From Bradyrhizobium sp. 164 (lineage in GTDB: Bacteria; Pseudomonadota; Alphaproteobacteria; Rhizobiales; Xanthobacteraceae), in contig NZ_JADPKA010000093.1 in assembly GCF_023073715.1 (NCBI RefSeq), positions 1 to 64,000 of the forward strand: 64,000 nucleotides of DNA, in the 5' to 3' direction. A model generated the notes under the pieces. It saw nothing but the letters and a program-made list of their open reading frames with translations, was not told where the DNA came from and searched no databases. Position 1 is the stretch's first letter. Every line of letters starts with the position of its first letter. The translations under genes and the position numbers were made by a program. Shown here piece by piece: positions 43,236 to 52,312 of the stretch.

Positions 43236-44696
43236 GTGAGCGTATCGATGTCACTGTTGCGTAACCATCCGAAGGGCGCGCGGTTCGCGTCCTTCGGCAT
43301 CGGTCTCTGCATCTTCGCATTGATGCCGAGAGAGACCGGCTATCAGGACATTGCCTCGCTGCTGGCGCGCCAACCGGGCGTCGCCGAGCGTTGGCAGAAG
43401 CAGGTGTATTCCGCGGCGTCCTCGATCCAGCTCGCCACCTACAGTTTTTCCCGGCCGATCGGCACCTCGGTTCCGCAGAGCGCAATGGTTCGCCTCGCCA
43501 GCATCGATGGTCGCGACGTCACGGGTGCGATCAGCCGCAATCCGGCGCTGCAGACGCCGCCGCACTACCAGGCCGCCGATTTTCCAAAGGTCGATCGCTC
43601 GATGAAGGGTGATCGCCTCGCGATCATGACCCCGACGACACCTCCCGAGGCCGCTGCGCCGCCGGCAGTGCCCGCGCAGGAAAATCCCGCGACCTCGAAC
43701 AGCTCGGTATTCGGTGCCAAGACCGCCGCGTTACCGCCGCCGATGTCGCCGGAGTCCGCGGCCGCGCTCGATCCCGAGCTCCAGGAAGCGCTCCGTGCAC
43801 CGCCGCTGCCGCAATATACCAATGCGCCGCAGGCGAGCGATGCCGCGCGCGCGATCGCGGTGCAGCCGCTGGAAGCGCTGAAGCGGGCCACGGCGCCGGC
43901 CGCCCCGGCGCGCGATCCCTTCAGCGTCAAGACGTCGAACCTGTTCTTCGGCAGCTCCTCGCTCGGCGGTAGTCTCGAGAGCATCGAGAGCTGGCAGCCC
44001 GGGGCCGAGCCGCTGATCGTAATGCCTGATCCCGATATGAAGGTGACGGCCTCGCTGTCGCCGCCGACAGCCGAGATCGCCAAGGACATCGAGAGCGGCG
44101 AGAGCGTCGCCCCGAAGGGCGAGGTCAACGCCGACAACCAGCGCGCCAGATCGCCCGCGGAGCGGCTCGCGCTCGACGACAAGTCGCGCGCCAAGTCCGA
44201 GAAGTGTCTCGCCGAAGCGGTCTATTTCGAATCGCGCGGCGAGGCCGTGCGCGGCCAGATGGCGGTCGCGCAGGTCGTGATGAACCGCGTGTTCTCGGGA
44301 AAATATCCCGACACCGTGTGCGGCGTGGTCTATCAGAACAAGTACCGCCACCTCGCCTGCCAGTTCACCTTCGCCTGCGACAACAACGCCGACGTGATCC
44401 GCGAGCCCGAGATGTGGGAGCGCGCCAAGAAGATTTCGAAGGCGATGCTCGATGGCCAGATCTGGCTGCCCGAGGTCGGCAAGTCCACGCACTACCATGC
44501 CTATTGGGTGCGCCCGTCCTGGGTCGCCGAGATGAAGAAGATGTACAAGACCGGCGTGCACACCTTCTACCGTCCGCGCGCCTGGGGCGATGGCAGCGAG
44601 GAGCCAAGCTGGGGCACGCCCGCGCAGACCGCAGCGCTTTCCGCCGCGCTTGCGCAGGAAGCCAAGAGTTCCGCGGAGATGGGCGAGCGGCGGTAG
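43236..44696 (+). CDS. SleB-type cell wall hydrolase
   Basis: A 486-residue protein. An N-terminal hydrophobic segment (FASFGIGLCIFALMP) is a signal anchor, followed by about 270 residues of low-complexity Ala/Pro-rich spacer. The enzymatic domain is at the C-terminus: EKCLAEAVYFESRGEAVRGQMAVAQVVMNRVFSGKYPDTVCGVVYQ holds the catalytic Glu of the hydrolase_2 (SleB) lytic transglycosylase/amidase fold, and CQFTFACD and STHYHAYWVRPSW complete it. It probably cleaves peptidoglycan in the periplasm. GTG 43236 is used; an in-frame ATG at 43248 is equally possible. Confidence 0.88.
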   Translation: MSVSMSLLRNHPKGARFASFGIGLCIFALMPRETGYQDIASLLARQPGVAERWQKQVYSAASSIQLATYSFSRPIGTSVPQSAMVRLASIDGRDVTGAISRNPALQTPPHYQAADFPKVDRSMKGDRLAIMTPTTPPEAAAPPAVPAQENPATSNSSVFGAKTAALPPPMSPESAAALDPELQEALRAPPLPQYTNAPQASDAARAIAVQPLEALKRATAPAAPARDPFSVKTSNLFFGSSSLGGSLESIESWQPGAEPLIVMPDPDMKVTASLSPPTAEIAKDIESGESVAPKGEVNADNQRARSPAERLALDDKSRAKSEKCLAEAVYFESRGEAVRGQMAVAQVVMNRVFSGKYPDTVCGVVYQNKYRHLACQFTFACDNNADVIREPEMWERAKKISKAMLDGQIWLPEVGKSTHYHAYWVRPSWVAEMKKMYKTGVHTFYRPRAWGDGSEEPSWGTPAQTAALSAALAQEAKSSAEMGERR

Positions 44697-44736
44697 TTTT
44701 CTTGCCTCGCCCGCTTGCGGGGAGAGGCAAGGACCA

Positions 44737-45615
44737 TCACGCCTCGATATCCAGCGCACAGTCGAAATTCGGCGCCGAGTGCGTCAGCGCGCCGGCCGAG
44801 GCGTAGTCGACGCCGGTGGCGGCGATCGCCGCGATCGAGTCCAGTGTGACGCCGCCGGACGCTTCCAGCTTGAGGCGGCCCTCGTTGATCCGCGCCGCCT
44901 CGCGCAACGTCGCGGTATCCATGTTGTCGAGCAGCACCGCGTCGGCCATTCCGGTGGCCAGTACCTCGCGCAGTTGCGCAAGCGTGTCCACCTCGATCTC
45001 GATCTTGACGAGATGGCCGGCATGAGCGCGGGCGCGCTCCAGCACGGGGCGGATGCCGCCGGCGACCGCGATGTGATTGTCCTTGATCAGGATCGCATCG
45101 TCGAGGCCGAAGCGGTGATTGAAACCGCCGCCGCAGCGCACGGCGTACTTTTCCAGCGCCCGCAATCCCGGCGTGGTCTTTCGCGTGCAGCAGATGCGCA
45201 TCCGCGTGCCTTCGGTGCGCGCGACATAGTCGGCCGTCAGCGTCGCGATACCCGACAGGCGGCCGACGAAGTTCAGTGCGGTCCGCTCCGACGTGAGAAT
45301 GGCGCGCGCGGGCCCTGAGATCGTCAACACCTGCTGCCCCCGGGCAACCCGTGCCGCGTCGCGGACATGCGCACGCACGTCGATGTCGGGCGAGAGCTTT
45401 TGCAGCGTCGCCAGCGCCAGCGGCAATCCGGCGATCACGCCGGACTGGCGGGCGACCAGGATCGCCTGCGCCGTCGTTGCTTCCGGAATCGTTGCCAGCG
45501 AGGTGACGTCGCCGGCGCGACCGAGATCTTCGTCGAGTGCGCGCTGCACGGCCTCGTCAATTGCGAGGGGCGAGAGAAAGGCGTCGGGATAGAGCAGCGA
45601 GGTTGCGGTGATCAT
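44737..45615 (-). CDS. nadC: Quinolinate phosphoribosyltransferase
   Basis: A 292-residue enzyme that joins quinolinate and PRPP to give nicotinate mononucleotide. VARGQQVLTISGPARAILTSERTALNFVGRLSGIAT matches the N-terminal domain, and TRKTTPGLRALEKYAVRCGGGFNHRFGLDDAILIKDNHI is the catalytic-barrel signature with the Arg, His and Lys phosphate ligands. VKIEIEVDTLAQL and VLLDNMDTATLREA follow, and LEASGGVTLDSI closes the barrel. It is the last gene of nadA-nadB-nadC, beginning 10 bases after nadB. Confidence 0.96.
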   Translation of the reverse strand: MITATSLLYPDAFLSPLAIDEAVQRALDEDLGRAGDVTSLATIPEATTAQAILVARQSGVIAGLPLALATLQKLSPDIDVRAHVRDAARVARGQQVLTISGPARAILTSERTALNFVGRLSGIATLTADYVARTEGTRMRICCTRKTTPGLRALEKYAVRCGGGFNHRFGLDDAILIKDNHIAVAGGIRPVLERARAHAGHLVKIEIEVDTLAQLREVLATGMADAVLLDNMDTATLREAARINEGRLKLEASGGVTLDSIAAIAATGVDYASAGALTHSAPNFDCALDIEA

Positions 45616-45625
45616 GAGAGCTCCG

Positions 45626-47233
45626 TCAGGCCATGATGGGTTGCGCGGTGGGTGGCATCGGGCGATCGGCGAGGCCGTCGGCCACTTCGCGCACAGCGTC
45701 GAGCGTGGTCATCGTTCGTTGCGCCAGGGCAGGGACATCCGCCGGATGGTCGGCGCGGAAATGCGCGCCGCGGCTCTCGCGCCGGCTCCAGGCAGCAGCG
45801 GCTACGAGCAGCGCGGAGGTCGCCATGTTGCGCAGCGCGATGTTGCCGGCCTCGCGTTCAAGCGCGGCGAAGCTGCGGACGGCCTCCGCCAATCCGTCGG
45901 CGTCGCGGATGACGCCGACGCGTGTGTTCATCATGGCTCGCAGCCGCTTCACGGCCGTAGCCTCCGGCGCGCCGCCGCGCGGCATCACCAATGCGTCCGG
46001 AAGCCGGGCGGGCGCGGGGACGGCGCAGCCGGCGATGTCCTCGGCGATGCGCGCGGCGTAGACCACGGCCTCCAGCAACGAATTGGAAGCGAGCCGGTTG
46101 GCGCCATGCGCGCCGGTGCAGGCCACTTCGCCGCCGGCCCAGAGCCCGTCGATCGAGCTGCGGCCGCGCGCGTCCACCGCGATGCCGCCCATGTGATAGT
46201 GCGCGGCCGGCGCGATCGGGATGGCCTCTGCCGCGGGATCAATTCCGGCGGCGAGGCAGCTTGCATGCACGGTCGGAAATTTGTCGGCGAAGGGCGCACC
46301 CAGCGCCTGCCGCGCATCGAGGAAGGCACCGCGTCCGGCCGCGATTTCGGCAAAGACGCCGCGGGCGACGATGTCGCGCGGTGCGAGCTCGGCGAGCGGA
46401 TGGCGCGCCGCCATAAAACGCTCGCCATTGCCGTTGATGAGCGTCGCGCCTTCGCCGCGCAGCGCCTCGGTCGCAAGCGGCGCCGGATCGCGCCCGACCC
46501 TGATGGCGGTCGGATGGAATTGCACGAATTCCGGATCGGCGATCACCGCACCGGCGCGAGCGGCGATCGCAAGGCCCGAGCCGCTGGCCTCGAGCGGATT
46601 GGTGGTGACGGCATAGAGATGCCCAAGGCCGCCGGTGGCCAGCACGATCGCGCGCGAGGCGAGGGTGATCGGCCGTGCACAGGGATGGCCGGCCTCGCGC
46701 AATTGAATGCCCGTGACGGCACCGTGCTCGGTCAACAATGCTTCGGCGACCAGACCTTCGATGATACGGATCGACGGCGTGCGGCGCACAGCTTCGCTCA
46801 AGGCCGCGATGATCGCGGCACCGGCTCCGTCGCCGCGCACATGTACGATGCGCCGGGCCGAATGTGCGGCTTCGCGTCCGACGGCGAGCTTTCCTTCCAG
46901 GTCGCGATCGAATGGGACACCAAAGGCGAGAAGATCATGGATTCGCGGCGCCGCCTCCCGCGCCATCCCAAGTGCAACGGCTTTATCGACGAGACCGCCC
47001 CCGACGGCAATCGTATCCGCGGTATGCGCTTCCGGACTATCGGCTTCGGCCACTGCCGCTGCGATGCCGCCTTGTGCCCACGCGGAGGATGCGCCCTGTC
47101 CCAGCGGCGCAGCCGAGATCAGCGTCACGGGCCGCGGCGCGAGCTTCAGCGCGCAGAACAATCCGGCAAGACCGCCGCCGACGATGACCACGTCGTCGGT
47201 GGTGCGGGTGAGATTTTCGATTCTGTCTTGCAT
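45626..47233 (-). CDS. nadB: L-aspartate oxidase
   Basis: A 535-residue flavoprotein that oxidises L-aspartate to iminoaspartate, the first step of NAD synthesis. DVVIVGGGLAGLFCALKLAPRPVTLIS binds FAD. GQGASSAWAQGGIAAAVAEADSPEAHTADTI is the characteristic S-x-W-A-Q-G-G-I loop. VVLATGGLGHLYAVTTNPLEASG, QFHPTA and HYHMGGIAVD carry active-site residues, and LASNSLLEAVVYA is the second FAD motif. ATG 47233 gives the normal N-terminus. It is in the middle of the nad operon, 153 bp after nadA. Confidence 0.95.
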   Translation of the reverse strand: MQDRIENLTRTTDDVVIVGGGLAGLFCALKLAPRPVTLISAAPLGQGASSAWAQGGIAAAVAEADSPEAHTADTIAVGGGLVDKAVALGMAREAAPRIHDLLAFGVPFDRDLEGKLAVGREAAHSARRIVHVRGDGAGAAIIAALSEAVRRTPSIRIIEGLVAEALLTEHGAVTGIQLREAGHPCARPITLASRAIVLATGGLGHLYAVTTNPLEASGSGLAIAARAGAVIADPEFVQFHPTAIRVGRDPAPLATEALRGEGATLINGNGERFMAARHPLAELAPRDIVARGVFAEIAAGRGAFLDARQALGAPFADKFPTVHASCLAAGIDPAAEAIPIAPAAHYHMGGIAVDARGRSSIDGLWAGGEVACTGAHGANRLASNSLLEAVVYAARIAEDIAGCAVPAPARLPDALVMPRGGAPEATAVKRLRAMMNTRVGVIRDADGLAEAVRSFAALEREAGNIALRNMATSALLVAAAAWSRRESRGAHFRADHPADVPALAQRTMTTLDAVREVADGLADRPMPPTAQPIMA

Positions 47234-47293
47234 GGTTTCTTCATTGTCGTCCTGGCCAAAGCCAGAACCCATTGCTGTTGTTGTTGCAGCAGG

Positions 47294-47337
47294 CCGGGAC
47301 CACCAGCGTGCCAATACTCGCGTCCTGTCGGTCCCGG
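47294..47337. repeat. Hairpin in the nadA-nadB gap
   Basis: CCGGGACC (47294-47301) and GGTCCCGG (47330-47337) form an 8-bp perfect stem around 28 bases in the 153-bp gap between nadA and nadB. It may be a decayed dispersed repeat or a processing element that sets relative nadA and nadB levels. Confidence 0.45.
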
Positions 47338-47386
47338 ATCTGCGCGCGCTTGTCTCAGACGACGGGTGTGTTGCTGCTTCTCGCTC

Positions 47387-48532
47387 TCAATTCTTCAAAT
47401 TGATCATCCGCTCGACCGAGCGCCGTGCGCGCTCCGCGAGCGCGGGATCGATCGTCACTTCCTCGCGGAGCGTCAGCAGGCTCTCCAGGATATTGGCAAG
47501 CGTGATGCGCTTCATGTGCGGGCAGAGATTGCAGGGGCGCAGCATCTCCACGTCGGGCAGCTCGGCCCGCACATTGTCGGCCATCGAGCATTCCGTGATC
47601 ATCACCAGCCGCCGCGGCCGCTTGTTGCGCACCCAGCTGATCATGTGCGCGGTCGAGCCGGTGAAGTCGGCCTCCGCCAACACGTCCGGCGGGCATTCGG
47701 GATGCGCGATGATCTGCACCGAGGGATCGTCATCGCGAAGACTGCGCAGCTCTTCACCCGTGAAGCGCTCGTGCACTTCGCAGGCGCCCTTCCAGGCAAT
47801 AATCTTCACGTCGGTCTTCGAGGCCACGTAGGTGGCGAGATAGCGGTCGGGCAGGAAGATCACGCTAGGCGCATTCAGGCTCTCGACCACCTGCACCGCG
47901 TTCGACGAGGTGCAGCAAATGTCGACCTCGGCCTTCACCTCGGCCGAGGTGTTGACGTAGGCAACGACCGGCACGCCAGGGAATTTCTCGCGCAGCAGGC
48001 GAACGTCTGCGCCGGTGATGCTGGCGGCCAGTGAGCAGCCTGCGCGCGAGTCCGGAATCAGCACCGTCTTGTCCGGGTTGAGCAGTTTTGACGTCTCCGC
48101 CATGAAGTGCACGCCGCACTGGACGATGATGCCGGCCTTCACCTTGGTGGCTTCGACCGCGAGCTGGAGCGAATCGCCGCCGATGTCGGCGACGCAGTGA
48201 AAGATTTCCGGGGCCTGGTAGTTGTGCGCGAGGATCACCGCGCCCCGCGCCGCCTTCAGCTCGTTGATCGCCTTGATTGTCGGCGCCATCAGCGGCCATT
48301 CGATCGGCGGGATCACCTGCTTCACGCGCTCATACAGGGATGCCGTGGCGCGCTCGACCTCCGGCGTCCAGTCCAGCGAGGGCATCGGCAGCGCAAGCCC
48401 CGGCCGGCTCGGCGCGGCGGGAGGGGAGCTGACGACATGGTCATGGACTTGATGGCCATTGATTTGGCCATTGATTTGGCCGGGCGGCCGGTTGGCGAAA
48501 TCGTCGGGGCCGTAAATTCCAATGATCGGCAT
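47387..48532 (-). CDS. nadA: Quinolinate synthase A
   Basis: A 381-residue 4Fe-4S enzyme that condenses iminoaspartate with dihydroxyacetone phosphate to quinolinate. The three cluster cysteines are seen: Cys in IVQCGVHFMAETS, Cys in VDICCTSSNAV, and the C-terminal LRPCNLCPHMKRITL. AVILAHNYQAPEIFHCVADIGGDSLQLA is the substrate-binding HNYQ segment. VIFLPDRYLATYV and HPECPPDVLAEADFTGSTAHMI are also conserved. ATG 48532 follows a GGGAGG ribosome site by 5 bases. It is the first gene of nadABC; two operator-like dyads lie upstream. Confidence 0.96.
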   Translation of the reverse strand: MPIIGIYGPDDFANRPPGQINGQINGHQVHDHVVSSPPAAPSRPGLALPMPSLDWTPEVERATASLYERVKQVIPPIEWPLMAPTIKAINELKAARGAVILAHNYQAPEIFHCVADIGGDSLQLAVEATKVKAGIIVQCGVHFMAETSKLLNPDKTVLIPDSRAGCSLAASITGADVRLLREKFPGVPVVAYVNTSAEVKAEVDICCTSSNAVQVVESLNAPSVIFLPDRYLATYVASKTDVKIIAWKGACEVHERFTGEELRSLRDDDPSVQIIAHPECPPDVLAEADFTGSTAHMISWVRNKRPRRLVMITECSMADNVRAELPDVEMLRPCNLCPHMKRITLANILESLLTLREEVTIDPALAERARRSVERMINLKN

Positions 48533-48553
48533 CGAAGCCTCCCTCGCATTGTT

Positions 48554-48572
48554 TATACTCAATTTGAGTATA
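48554..48572. promoter_or_regulatory. 19-bp perfect palindrome upstream of nadA (NadQ-type operator)
   Basis: TATACTCAA, T, TTGAGTATA is a perfect inverted repeat 22 bases upstream of the nadA start. Position and symmetry suit a repressor operator for nadABC. I recall the alphaproteobacterial NadQ regulon as having operators of this kind, and a nadQ-like gene is present at 57678-58646; the link is inferred. Confidence 0.7.
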
Positions 48573-48628
48573 TACAGGTCCTGAATAGTCCGGCCGAGTG
48601 GCCGGAGCGAATGTCACCCAGCTCTTAT

Positions 48629-48646
48629 ATGCTCAAACTGAGTAAA
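48629..48646. promoter_or_regulatory. Second NadQ-type dyad upstream of nadA
   Basis: ATGCTCAAACTGAGTAAA has CTCA and TGAG separated by three bases, the same core spacing as the palindrome at 48554-48572. It lies about 75 bp further upstream. It is a weaker, probable accessory site. The rest of the gap 48533-48862 appears to hold only the promoters of nadA and of the MFS gene. Confidence 0.5.
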
Positions 48647-48862
48647 TCAAGAATAGCATGCTTTACCGAAGACGCCTAGGCGCTGCCGCACACATTCCCG
48701 TCAAGTGCCCGTCAGGCGAGGCCGCGTGAATTGCAATGCTCCGGTGGCAGCTCCCCGTGGAATGCAATCGTTTTTGACTTGGGATTTTCATGCAGGTGCA
48801 TTAAACCGGGCTCATTCGCGGCTGCCGATTTGCAGAACCGCCAACGACAGACGAGGACCACC

Positions 48863-50116
48863 ATGTCGACACAGATCGGCGAGCTCGCTCCGGCCTCACG
48901 TTCCTCGAACTGGCGCACCCCGGCTGTGATCATTCTCTGCGGCTGCGCCATCGGCATGCTCGGCTTCGGTCCGCGCTCGGCGCTTGGCTTCTTCGTGCAG
49001 CCGATGAGCCATGAGTTCACCTGGGGCCGCGACGTGTTCGGCCTCGCGATCGCCGTGCAGAATCTGCTGTGGGGCTTGGGTCAGCCTCTCGCCGGGGCGG
49101 TGGCGGATCGCTTTGGCCTGTTCCGGGTGATGTGTGTCGGCGCTCTGCTCTATGCCGGCGGCCTGCTCCTGATGCGCTACTCCTCGACGCCGCTGTCACT
49201 CAACATCGGCGCCGGCGTGATGGTCGGCTTCGGTCTTGCCGGCTGCTCGTTCAACCTGGTGCTGTCGGCCTTCAGCAAGCTGCTGCCGGCCGAGAAGCGC
49301 GGCCTTGCGCTCGGCGCCGGCACCGCGGCGGGATCGTTCGGGCAATTCCTGTTCGCGCCGATCGGCGTCGCGCTGATCGACAATTTCGGCTGGCAGCAGG
49401 CGCTCTCCGTGTTCGGCTTCCTGATGCTGCTGATCATCCCGCTGTCGCTGGCGCTCTCGACGCCGCCGGTCGCAAGCACGGCAACCGCGGCGCCTGCGGA
49501 TGAGCAGACCTTCACCAAGGCGCTGGCGGAAGCCTTCGGTCACCGCTCCTACGTGCTCTTGGTGCTCGGCTTCTTCACCTGCGGTTTCCAGCTCGCCTTC
49601 ATCACCGTGCATCTGCCGGCCTTCCTGGTCGATCGTGGCATCTCGGCGCAAACCGGCGGCTGGGTCATCGCGGCGATCGGCCTGTTCAACATCGTGGGCT
49701 CGCTCAGCGTCGGCTACCTCCAGAACTATCTGCCCAAACGCTACATCCTCTCGACCATCTACTTCACTCGCGCGCTCGCGACCCTTGCCTTCATCTCGTT
49801 CCCGATCACGCCGTTCTCGGCGATCGCGTTCGGTGCGATCTCCGGCCTGACCTGGCTGTCGACGGTGCCGCCGACCTCGGCGCTGGTGGCGCTGATGTTC
49901 GGCACGCGCTGGCTCGCAACGCTCTATGGCTTTGCCTTCGTCAGCCATCAGGTCGGCGGCTTCCTCGGTGTCTGGCTCGGCGGCATCGTGTTCGAGCGCT
50001 TCGGTTCCTATACGCCGATCTGGTGGCTCTCGATCGTGTTCGGCGTGCTTTCTGCACTGATCAATCTTCCGATCGTGGAGAAACCGGTGACACGGGCGGT
50101 TGCGCAGCCGGCCTGA
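48863..50116 (+). CDS. Major facilitator superfamily transporter
   Basis: A 417-residue inner-membrane transporter with 12 hydrophobic segments, starting VIILCGCAIGMLGFGPRSALGFF. The loop 2-3 region LAGAVADRFGLFRV is the MFS motif A. The sequence resembles monocarboxylate/oxalate-formate type antiporters by its RSALGFFVQPM opening. Substrate is unknown. GAGGA lies 5 bases before ATG 48863, which decides the start over an in-frame codon upstream. A quinone-oxidoreductase-like gene follows 41 bp later on the same strand, so co-transcription is possible. Confidence 0.85.
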   Translation: MSTQIGELAPASRSSNWRTPAVIILCGCAIGMLGFGPRSALGFFVQPMSHEFTWGRDVFGLAIAVQNLLWGLGQPLAGAVADRFGLFRVMCVGALLYAGGLLLMRYSSTPLSLNIGAGVMVGFGLAGCSFNLVLSAFSKLLPAEKRGLALGAGTAAGSFGQFLFAPIGVALIDNFGWQQALSVFGFLMLLIIPLSLALSTPPVASTATAAPADEQTFTKALAEAFGHRSYVLLVLGFFTCGFQLAFITVHLPAFLVDRGISAQTGGWVIAAIGLFNIVGSLSVGYLQNYLPKRYILSTIYFTRALATLAFISFPITPFSAIAFGAISGLTWLSTVPPTSALVALMFGTRWLATLYGFAFVSHQVGGFLGVWLGGIVFERFGSYTPIWWLSIVFGVLSALINLPIVEKPVTRAVAQPA

Positions 50117-50157
50117 TCGGCTAAACATCCTCGACAAACAAGTCAGGGAGTTTAGTC

Positions 50158-51144
50158 GTGGCCACGTTCAAGGCGATCCGGATCGACAAGGCGGACAAGG
50201 GCACCACCGCGCAGCTGACGCAGTTCGATGAAGCCGAGCTGATGGACGGCGACGTCACCGTGCGTGTGGAATGGTCGACGCTGAACTACAAGGACGGCCT
50301 CGCACTTACCGGCAAGGCGCCGGTGGTGCGGCGCTTCCCAATGATCGCCGGCATCGATTTCGCCGGCACGATCGAAGCGTCCTCGCATCCGCAGTGGAAG
50401 GCGGGCGACAAGGTGGTCTGCACCGGCTGGGGCATGGGCGAAACCCATCTCGGCGCCTATGCCGAGAAGGCGCGGGTGAAGGGCGACTGGCTGGTGGCGC
50501 TGCCGCAGGGCCTGTCGGCGCGCGACGCCATGGCGATCGGCACCGCCGGCTTCACAGCGATGCTGTCCGTGATCGCCCTGGAGAAACAGGGCCTCTCGCC
50601 AAAGAGTGGTCCGGTGGTGGTGACGGGCGCCGCCGGCGGCGTCGGCTCGGTTGCGACCGCCGTGCTGTCGAAGCTCGGCTATCACGTCATCGCCTCGACC
50701 GGTCGCGCCGCGGAAGCAGATTATCTGAAGCATCTGGGCGCAGCCGAAGTGATCGACCGCAACGAATTGTCGGCGCCGGCGAAGCCTCTGGCCAAGGAGC
50801 GCTGGGCGGGTGGCGTCGACAGCGTCGGCTCGACCACGCTCGCCAACCTCCTGTCGATGACGAAATACGGTGGAGCGATCGCGGCGTGCGGCCTGGCGGC
50901 CGGCATGGACCTGCCATCTTCTGTCGCGCCGTTCATTTTGCGCGGAGTGTGCCTTCTCGGCATCGATTCGGTGATGTGCCCGATCGAGCCGCGGAAAGCC
51001 GCTTGGCAGCGCCTGGCGTCCGATCTGGACCGGACAAAACTAGCTGAAATCACTCAGGAAATTCCCCTCGCCGAGGTGCCCGACTGGGGCGCGAAAATTC
51101 TGGCCGGCGCGGTTCGCGGCCGCATCGTGGTAAAAATTGTCTGA
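50158..51144 (+). CDS. AcuI/YhdH-like NADPH oxidoreductase (MDR family)
   Basis: A 328-residue zinc-independent medium-chain reductase starting at GTG. VEWSTLNYKDGLALTGKAPVVRRFPMIAGIDFAGTI is the catalytic-domain opening of the YhdH/AcuI group. VVVTGAAGGVGSVATAVLSKLGYHVIASTGR is the NADPH-binding Rossmann fold. LRGVCLLGIDSVMCPIEPRKAAWQRLASDL near the C-terminus is characteristic of the family, which includes acryloyl-CoA reductase AcuI. It likely reduces acryloyl-CoA or a related enoyl compound in the cytosol. No zinc-binding cysteines are present. The gene lies behind the MFS transporter. Confidence 0.88.
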   Translation: MATFKAIRIDKADKGTTAQLTQFDEAELMDGDVTVRVEWSTLNYKDGLALTGKAPVVRRFPMIAGIDFAGTIEASSHPQWKAGDKVVCTGWGMGETHLGAYAEKARVKGDWLVALPQGLSARDAMAIGTAGFTAMLSVIALEKQGLSPKSGPVVVTGAAGGVGSVATAVLSKLGYHVIASTGRAAEADYLKHLGAAEVIDRNELSAPAKPLAKERWAGGVDSVGSTTLANLLSMTKYGGAIAACGLAAGMDLPSSVAPFILRGVCLLGIDSVMCPIEPRKAAWQRLASDLDRTKLAEITQEIPLAEVPDWGAKILAGAVRGRIVVKIV

Positions 51145-51158
51145 CGGCGTTCAGACTT

Positions 51159-51195
51159 TACCAACCAAGCTGCTCCAATGTTGCCATGGTTGGTA
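51159..51195. terminator. Stem-loop after the MDR reductase gene
   Basis: TACCAACCA (51159-51167) pairs with TGGTTGGTA (51187-51195) around a 19-base loop, 14 bases past the reductase stop. There is no U-run; it may be a terminator or an operator for the following gene. Confidence 0.35.
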
Positions 51196-51259
51196 TGGTA
51201 AGCAGCGGGTAAAGAGAGATAAGGCATCGCCCGCTGCGGGGGTTGGTTCGGAGTTGAGC

Positions 51260-51859
51260 ATGCTTGCGCGTATTGTGTTGGGGGCTGTCACGGCGGCAGC
51301 GACGTTTGCGCCGGCCATTGCCGGGAGCATGAATGCTGACGAGGCGCGCCGTTTCGTCGCCGGCAAGGTGTTCGCCTTCACCTGTTTCGACGGCACCCGC
51401 GGTGCGGGCCGCATCCTCGACGACCTCGGTGCCGCCGGCGCGGTGCAATTCTCGGGCGCGGGCCCGGTGAAGCATCTTCGTCTGCCCGGCAATACGCTCC
51501 AAATCCGCGGCCAGAACGTCTGCGCCTCGATCAAGGGGATTCCGTTCGAGCCCTGCTTCAACCTGGAAAAGACCGATGATCGCAGCTTCCGCGGCTCGGT
51601 GTCAGGCATGGGCTTCGCCTATTGCGACTTCCACCATCAGGGCGGCAATCAGATGCTAATGGCGCGCGCCGCCGCGCGTCCGCGCTCGTTGCGCAGCTCG
51701 GAGCGGACCGGTTCGATCGCTGCACCCAACACCGAAGTCGCCGCGCGGGTCGAGACGCCGCGTGTCGAGAGCGGTCGCCTCGAGCCGGTGAAGTCGGAAG
51801 CCAAGTCGGAACCCGCGAAGGCCGAGGCTCCGCTGGAGCTGCGCCGCTCGACGCAGTGA
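51260..51859 (+). CDS. Exported hypothetical protein
   Basis: A 199-residue protein that I do not recognise. A signal peptide (LARIVLGAVTAAATFAPAIAG) is followed by a globular domain of about 120 residues with four cysteines: FTCFDG, NVCASIKG, FEPCFN and YCDFHHQGG, probably forming two disulfides in the periplasm. The last 70 residues are a charged Ser/Glu/Lys/Pro-rich tail with SEAKSEPAKAEA repeats, likely disordered. GGAG lies 6 bases upstream of ATG 51260. Confidence 0.65.
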   Translation: MLARIVLGAVTAAATFAPAIAGSMNADEARRFVAGKVFAFTCFDGTRGAGRILDDLGAAGAVQFSGAGPVKHLRLPGNTLQIRGQNVCASIKGIPFEPCFNLEKTDDRSFRGSVSGMGFAYCDFHHQGGNQMLMARAAARPRSLRSSERTGSIAAPNTEVAARVETPRVESGRLEPVKSEAKSEPAKAEAPLELRRSTQ

Positions 51860-52020
51860 GTTGGCTGCACAGGACAGCCGCACAGTTTTTCGTTGAAGAA
51901 TCGATCGAGCACGAAGCCGCCGCGCCGTAGTCATACGGACGGCGGCTTTCATGCCTTGGTAGCTGTTCGCGTCCCAGTTTGCGTACGGCCGGGGGACGCC
52001 CCGACGCAAGGGGTTCAACG

Positions 52021-52266
52021 ATGTCGCTGTACTTCTTCCGCATCAGCACCGGTCGCTATTCCGGCGCCGCCGATCAGCCGTACGAGTTCGAGGACCGCGC
52101 AGCGGCCTGGACTGAGATGACTGAGGTTTGTGCCAATCTGCTCGGCGGCATCGCCCGCGGCCTGAAGCCGAATGCCGAGTGGCGCATGGAGCTGCTCGAC
52201 GAGAACAAGCAGCCGGTCTTTCGCGTCAGCCTTGTTGGAGAGACCGTCGGATGCAAAGCTTCCTAG
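52021..52266 (+). CDS. DUF6894 small protein
   Basis: An 81-residue protein with the short pattern MSLYFFRISTGRYSGAADQPYEFEDRAAAWTEMTEVCANLLGGIARGLKPNAEWRMELLDENKQPVFRVSLVGE, matching DUF6894, a family of unknown function common in Rhizobiales. It is probably cytosolic with a small alpha+beta fold. AAGGGG precedes the ATG. Its 3' end lies 47 bases before the remnant of a chemotaxis receptor gene. Confidence 0.7.
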   Translation: MSLYFFRISTGRYSGAADQPYEFEDRAAAWTEMTEVCANLLGGIARGLKPNAEWRMELLDENKQPVFRVSLVGETVGCKAS

Positions 52267-52312
52267 GCTCCGACTTCAGGTTGCAATTTACAACTATGAC
52301 GAGACCTTCTTG

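Noticed and set aside
45608..48034. An 808-codon frame antisense to nadB and nadA
   Set aside because: It covers two clearly coding genes on the opposite strand, has no family match and has a skewed composition.
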